Source: Bigelowiella natans CCMP2755 (taxonomy: Eukaryota > Cercozoa > Chlorarachniophyceae). Taken from it: a stretch of 64,000 nucleotides of DNA. Of this stretch, positions 59,123 through 64,000 are shown one piece after another. The stretch is taken from positions 239,001-303,000 of the forward strand of contig ADNK01000427.1 of the NCBI GenBank assembly GCA_000320545.1, in the 5' to 3' direction. Numbering within the stretch: the stretch's first letter is position 1; each line of letters starts with the position of its first letter. Position numbers and translations under genes: made by a program. The notes below the pieces were generated by a model, which was given only the letters and a program-made list of their open reading frames with translations, had not been told where the DNA came from and did no database searches.

Positions 59123-61250
59123 GAGAGCAGAGATTTTGCACGTTAGTGGAAACGGAGAAATGTAATAGAAGCGCGGAAAGGTATGTTCGCATTGAAATGC
59201 GCACCTCTAGCGTAGACTTCTTTCTCGGAGCGCTGGATTGTGGTCTGTCGTCCTTCTTCTTCTTCTTATTTTTCAGTAAAAAGGCGTTAATGAGTACAAA
59301 AAGGCGGCAGTGTCCATCGTGATGTAGATGGCTCATTCACATATCTGAAAGGGGTCGTTCTTCAAAGGCAAAAATCCTGGTCAATCAACTCTCTGGATGT
59401 GCATTGGGGTGCTGCTACTACTATTACTACTACTACTACAACAACTACTACTACCACAGGTTTGATGGGCTTTTCCTCAGGTTCGGGTCGATCAAACAGC
59501 TTCCACTGTGATCATGGGAAATCAGTAACAAGGAAAATACACATATGCATGCACTTCTTAAGAGCAACAACATATATTTGCGAAAATCTCCATGCGTCGT
59601 TCGTATGCAGTGGGTCCGTACGAAAGAGCTTTCACAGTACATTCTGTATTATTGACACCTCTTTAAGTTGCTGCTGGGTTGCTTTTAGGTGCTTCATTAA
59701 CTGATATAATTCGTAGGTGGTTGCAGCTTAGAGGTCGTAGTGATCAGCAGTGACGTATCGTCGTGATATGCTTCATGTAATGCCAATATGCATAATATAT
59801 CCTTCCGAGTAACATAATGCCATAAGTAATAATCGCAGGCACTCCTAATCTTACTACACACACTGCTACTTCCGTGTTCTTCCTCTTGATATTACTATCA
59901 CCAAGACGTAAAACATCGACTGTGTTTCTTCAGCATTACCTTAATCATCTTCTGGGTGGGCTCTGCATAGTCTCTGGTTGATATGTGCTTCCTTCTCCCC
60001 TTTGATTTCTTACCATCACTTCCTAAAATTGAGGCAAGTGTCAGGGTGCATGTGGATTACCATATGACTTTAATATTAGATATGTAAATTAGTCTATTCT
60101 ATCATCCTTGTTCTCCCCCCCATCCTCTCCCCTCACTCGCTTTACCCATTTCAACAAGATCCGTATCTGGATCACCATTGCCTAGGAAATGATCAGACAA
60201 AGATTTCAATGATTAGAACTGCAATATTTACTGCTCTACTTAGACGAAAAGATAGGAATACGTATTAAAGGCCTCAATGTCAGATTGAAACACTATGGTA
60301 TATCAATTTTTCTATCTCCTCTGCTTTTTAAGTGTATGCTCTCATGCCCATCCCGACATGTTCATTAGCGTGTTCGTGTGCATCAACTCACAAGTATAAG
60401 CTTTCCCGAGTGGATTCCACACACCCTTGATTTATTGGGGGAGAGATATCAAATCATTCGAAAGGGCAAAGGTCTTAGAGATTAAGTCCTGTGTGATAAA
60501 TATATTGTCCTTAAAACGCAGATAGGTCGCACCTTGCCCTCCTCCCCTCGCTTGATTGCATTTTTCTCTATGATCTCCGACACAACAGATGCCGGCGTTT
60601 TGGAGCTCTTATTTGAATATTTTGTACGGGAATTGAGGCGTTTGTCGACCACCTGGATGTGATGTGAAGGCAAATACATTTTAATACAATTTTAGAATGC
60701 CTTCCGTAGTTCAACGCTCGCAAAAAAATGAGTTAGGTCTTGAAAGTACTAATTACCACTGCTCCTGTCACAGGATCGGTTGAGCGGTCGTCGATCGTGA
60801 CCTCATTGGTGTCCTGTTGTCGGTACATAACTCGCTAATCCCTTTCGTCTTATGCGGTAGGCTTTCCGATGGGCAAGTTTTACGTCCGAGCGCCAATGAT
60901 GGTGCCAGTAGAGTGAGTGTGCCTCTCTCTCTCTCGCAACTACGATAAAATGGAATACGTTGAGAAGGATCTCAGCGGAAGATGAATGAACAGCAGCTCG
61001 ACCTGACGCGAACTCGTCAACGAAGCTATTCTTCGGATGCCCCGTCTTCCTTGTTTTTCGAGACCTAAAATGCAAACATGCTTTATGCCACCGAATAATA
61101 AGGAGAGCAGCGAGTTCTCAGCTCTGTACCTTCAAAATGAGCTTCCCAACCTTGCTTCTTCGCGTGCAGCTCTTCGTTTATCCCTGGCTTCGTTACGGGA
61201 GGGGCTTGAGCGATAACGGTTTGGCACATGCACTGGAGGTCCATAAGGTG
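56544..61250 (-). CDS. Multi-exon coiled-coil protein of unknown function
   Basis: A chain of short exons with good GT and AG borders on the minus strand, probably one gene. I do not recognise the family. Likely first exon at about 61230-61129 (start MDLQCMCQTVIAQAPP). Then, approximately: 60830-60757 (QDTNEVTIDDRSTDPVTGAV), 60657-60532 (VVDKRLNSRTKYSNKSSKTP), 60180-60148, 60026-59940 (GRRKHISTRDYAEPTQKMIK), 59508-59458 (WKLFDRPEPEEKPIKPV), 59298-59204 (Lys-rich), 58932-58849 (IIAELGQEKKVKKKAIRLKK), 58620-58519 (TLVARWHKQFHSTKQKLDDE), 58216-58172, about 57990-57900 (RRISLSLDDSFELLRKYL), 57840-57640, 57510-57435, 57426-57353, 57091-57033 and 56855-56713 (MAMDVPTVHFVNRIREVHL), with a last exon ending AAAAAK at stop 56544. 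The composition is Lys/Glu-rich and helical, suggesting coiled coil. It could be two genes; joins are approximate. Confidence 0.5.
57105..57267. repeat. (CA)n/(TA)n compound microsatellites in an intron
   Basis: CA then TA tract at 57105-57163 and a second TA tract at about 57231-57267, in introns of the minus-strand coiled-coil gene. Confidence 0.85.
59084..59120. repeat. (GA)n microsatellite
   Basis: GA tract in an intron of the coiled-coil gene. Confidence 0.9.
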
Positions 61251-61946
61251 CGACAAGGTGAGGTGTTGTCGCAATAACATTTAGTACCGGTAAACCAAAG
61301 ATGGATTTACAATCTACGACATGCATATTTTCTTGTCGCAATGTGAACGACACGTTCACCGACTACGTGTATCCTGGACAATAACTCATCGTCAATATAT
61401 CCTGCGTTGGGGGGGAGTTCTGAAGCACTGTTTTGGTCTCATCGACTCATTTTCAGAGAAGGAAAATAGCACAGAAAGTATTTAATTTAGATATTGTCAG
61501 CATTATATTTTATCTCAAAAGATAAAACTGCATCTTTTGCTGGAAAAACTCAGCCGGCACCGACACAACAGCGACGACGCGACGGAGAAGTGTTTGAAGA
61601 CGGGGAGGGGCACAGGTCGAACGTTGTGGCGATCTGGAGGTCAAATTCACTAAGCCATAATGCCATTACTTGGGAGCATGCGACGGAACGGGGCGCTTCT
61701 CCTGCAGAGAAAAGGAAGAGGAGGAGGAGGACACGTAGAATCCGTACGAATGCTGCTAAATCGTGGTGGTGCTGTCCAGAAGAGATTATTTTCTCGACCA
61801 AGCGGATCTTACATGTATAGGTTAATAGATGATATGAATTGAGATGCAATTCGCGATCATTATATTCGATCTCCGCGCTAGTAGCCATTCTTCTCTCTAA
61901 GCTGCTCTCCTATTTCCTGGCGCTATCGACGACCGAACAACTAACA
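61251..61946. promoter_or_regulatory. Region between divergent coiled-coil and ABC1 kinase genes
   Basis: About 700 bp holding the presumed promoters. A plus-strand frame without ATG runs into the kinase start from 61839 and encodes a hydrophobic stretch (ISALVAILLSKLLSYFLAL); it may be translated if an unseen upstream exon exists. Confidence 0.35.
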
Positions 61947-63948
61947 ATGGACACGTCTTCCAGCAACATATGGCTCCCGGTGCGCGACTATGCATTAATC
62001 GGTGGATTGTTTTTCGCCCTATCACCCTTTGAAATCTCACAACGATTTCGTGAGGAGGTGCGATTTGTTGCAGAGGTAGTACCAATGCCCGCAGGATCAT
62101 CATCATCACCTCTGATGATGCTTCTATTGAAAGATCTAATTCAGATGCCCCGATGTTCCCTCTTTCGTTCCTCAGTCAACTCTACGCTTGGGAAAGACAA
62201 TTGCCGTTTTTGGCACTATATATTCGGATTATCGATGGAGCTTAGGTCGTGATGGACTGGCAGCTACGACATCAACGTCGAGCAATGACGAGGCACATGA
62301 GGTCTTTCTTCTACAACAAACTGCTACTACCACTACTACTACCACTACTGCTACTATATCTACTGCAATCACTCTGTCCTTTTGTTCTTCGCAATCCCCT
62401 TCTCTGACCAGCCTACTGTTATTGTAAAGAAATGTCAATCGCTCTCATGGATGCAAGTCATATTACTATGTTCTGTTTAGGAAGTACATGAGCGTTGCGC
62501 CAAGAGGCTCCAAGCTCTGTTCTTATCCAACGGTGGCATTTATATCAAAATTGGCCAGGTAGTTGTTATTTCTACGACACCACATTCCCTCATACTAGCC
62601 TCCATGGGCAAGAATTGAAGGGCGATATGACGACGAATATTTTTGTTGCATGTGTTGTAGATAATGGCAGAGATGGCGCATATGTTCCCGAAAGCCTACT
62701 CGAGATACATGATGCAGCTGTACGATCAAGCTTGCCTGTCGTCTCTTGGGGAAGTTCAGCGCGTCTTTAGAGATGAGTTTGGAACCGATCCACTCTATGT
62801 GCGTAACAGTTGTAGAGTGAGGAGAGAGAGAGAGAGTGAGGAGAGAGGGAGAAGGAAATAATGGCATTGCTCACAATATTAGAAAAGAAAGCTAGCTGGA
62901 GGGGGAAGGGGGAGGGTATTTTTTGGATTACAATTACATCGAAATTAACAGCTTATTACCATAATTTTGTTCGCAAGCACCCCCTATCTGTTGAAATTAC
63001 TAATCGATGTCTTAGCGTTCATTTGATGCCCTGAAGATACTCAATCAAATAGTGCAGTCCTGACAAGGAGAAGATCTAAATTTAGTAACAAAACGCACTT
63101 ACTATGCTGCATGTTGTCTCTTCCCCTCTTCTAACAAGGTCTTCGACTCATTCTCGGAGCAGCCTCTTGCATCTGCATCATTAGCACAAGTGCACGTTGC
63201 TAAGCTACGCGGAAGAAAAGTAGTACTACCATCGGCAACAACCAACAACGAAGTGTCGCATCCAAAGCCAAAAGCAATCTCGTTACTGTGTCGTTTTGTG
63301 CGGTTCCTATTTGCTGGTTTCCCTCCCCCTTTTTTACCTGTCTTTTTCATAAATGGGTTGGGTGAGTAGTCATGAACCTAAAGTGCTGTGTTTGTGTGTG
63401 TGTGTTTGTGTGTGCGTATCTCTGTATTGCTGATATACCACAAGATGGCTGTGAAAATTCATCACCATTCGGTGTCGCGGAACGCTTTCATGGATATGTA
63501 CGCTTTGAGGCTGGTAATAGCGAGTTTGTTTGCTGTTGTTGTTGTTGTTGTTACTGCTGTTCCTAATCGTCATAATCATCATCATCCTCATCATTATCAT
63601 CATCGTCGTCACATTCCGTTGATCAGAGCAACCAGAAGCGCATAATGAGAACCATTTTCACAGCAAAAATTAATAAACAATAATGATGATAATAAGAATA
63701 ATTATAATATTAATAATCGGTAATAACGACGCTCACAATGCAGACGTACACGGTATCGTCTCCCTTCTCATCCTTTTTCCTTCTCCTCCTCCTCCTCCTC
63801 CTCCGCTTCCCCCCCCCCCTCCAGGTCGTACATGCTGCTTCATGGCTCGCGCCGAATACACAGCTCTTTGAATGGGCTGCGAGGGCAATCGAGAACGCGC
63901 TCATTCGCGAATTGAACTTTCTGCAAGAGGTGTGGAGGAAGAGAGGAG

Positions 63949-63980
<32 letters not shown>

Positions 63981-64000
63981 GTAGTGGTAGAAGAAGTGAA
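61947..64000 (+). CDS. ABC1/UbiB (ADCK) family atypical kinase, 3' end off the window
   Basis: ABC1/UbiB proteins are atypical kinases or ATPases of mitochondria and plastids; many support coenzyme Q or lipid metabolism. Exons 61947-62057, 62176-62245, 62485-62558, 62661-62798, 63139-63219, 63445-63513 and 63825-63929 join with all phases matching; more exons must follow beyond 64000. Seen in order: a short N-terminal region (LIGGLFFALSPFEISQRF), IYSDYRWSLVHERCAKRLQ, the family KxGQ motif in NGGIYIKIGQ, FPKAYSRYMMQLYDQ, EVQRVFRDEFG, the ATP-loop equivalent PLASASLAQVHVAKLRGRK (usual AAAS reads ASAS), the catalytic-lysine strand MAVKIHHH, and the conserved glutamate helix RELNFLQE. Closest in pattern to ADCK1/ADCK5-like members, judged by eye. 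The start is the first in-frame ATG. Exon 5 could also read through to 63361, but only the shorter form keeps phase and restores the KMAVKI motif. Confidence 0.92.

Overview
This is nuclear DNA from an intron-rich eukaryote, most likely a unicellular protist or alga. Nearly every gene is split by short GT-AG introns, and many introns are packed with microsatellites (CA/GT, GA/TC, TA, CTA/TAG, GGA). Base composition is roughly balanced. The gene content is eukaryotic throughout: Elongin C, a DOCK exchange factor, a PCGF-type RING protein with a RAWUL domain, RTF2, JMJD8-like, PTC7-type PP2C, a GDA1/CD39 apyrase, an ABC1/UbiB kinase. I cannot fix the taxon. A chlorarachniophyte-like or other algal lineage is only a guess. 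No bacterial, viral, CRISPR or transposase features were seen, and no tRNA or rRNA was recognised.

Layout. Minus 8850 to off the left edge: a giant gene with a Calx-beta domain, a voltage-sensor module, acidic linkers and a >1,200-residue mostly helical C-terminal exon. Plus 9220-9892: Elongin C. Minus 12384-10863: a GST-fold protein with an N-terminal membrane anchor. Plus 12679-13326: an intronless signal-anchored protein. Minus 16224-13959: apyrase (12 exons, all phases fit, 493 aa). Minus 21207-16859: an ankyrin-repeat protein. Plus 21615-22526: a 135-aa protein resembling only the coiled-coil N-terminus of OTUD6. Minus 25229-24528: an intronless four-pass membrane protein. Minus 31263-26639: a membrane-anchored PTC7-type PP2C carrying a cadherin-like beta-sandwich. 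Plus 32724-44385: a DOCK-family GEF. Minus 47909-45636: PCGF RING/RAWUL protein (390 aa). Minus 52595-49918: RTF2 with a C-terminal zinc finger. Plus 52884-55672: a signal-peptide, ankyrin and JMJD8-type JmjC protein (701 aa). Minus about 61250-56544: a coiled-coil protein of unknown function. Plus 61947 to off the right edge: an ABC1/UbiB (ADCK) kinase.

The genes are arranged mostly as divergent pairs with compact shared upstream regions (for example 8851-9219, 12385-12678, 21208-21614, 52596-52883). The 3'-side intergenic spaces are longer, lack open frames, and are full of TGCATG/GCATGC/CTAG-type words. Three of these islands share a dispersed repeat. No operon or pathway links the genes. 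The window is interesting for domain fusions (cadherin-like with PP2C, ankyrin with JMJD8, RTF2 with a second zinc finger, Calx-beta with voltage sensor) and for the island repeats. Exon joins were inferred by eye from splice sites, reading phase and family similarity.
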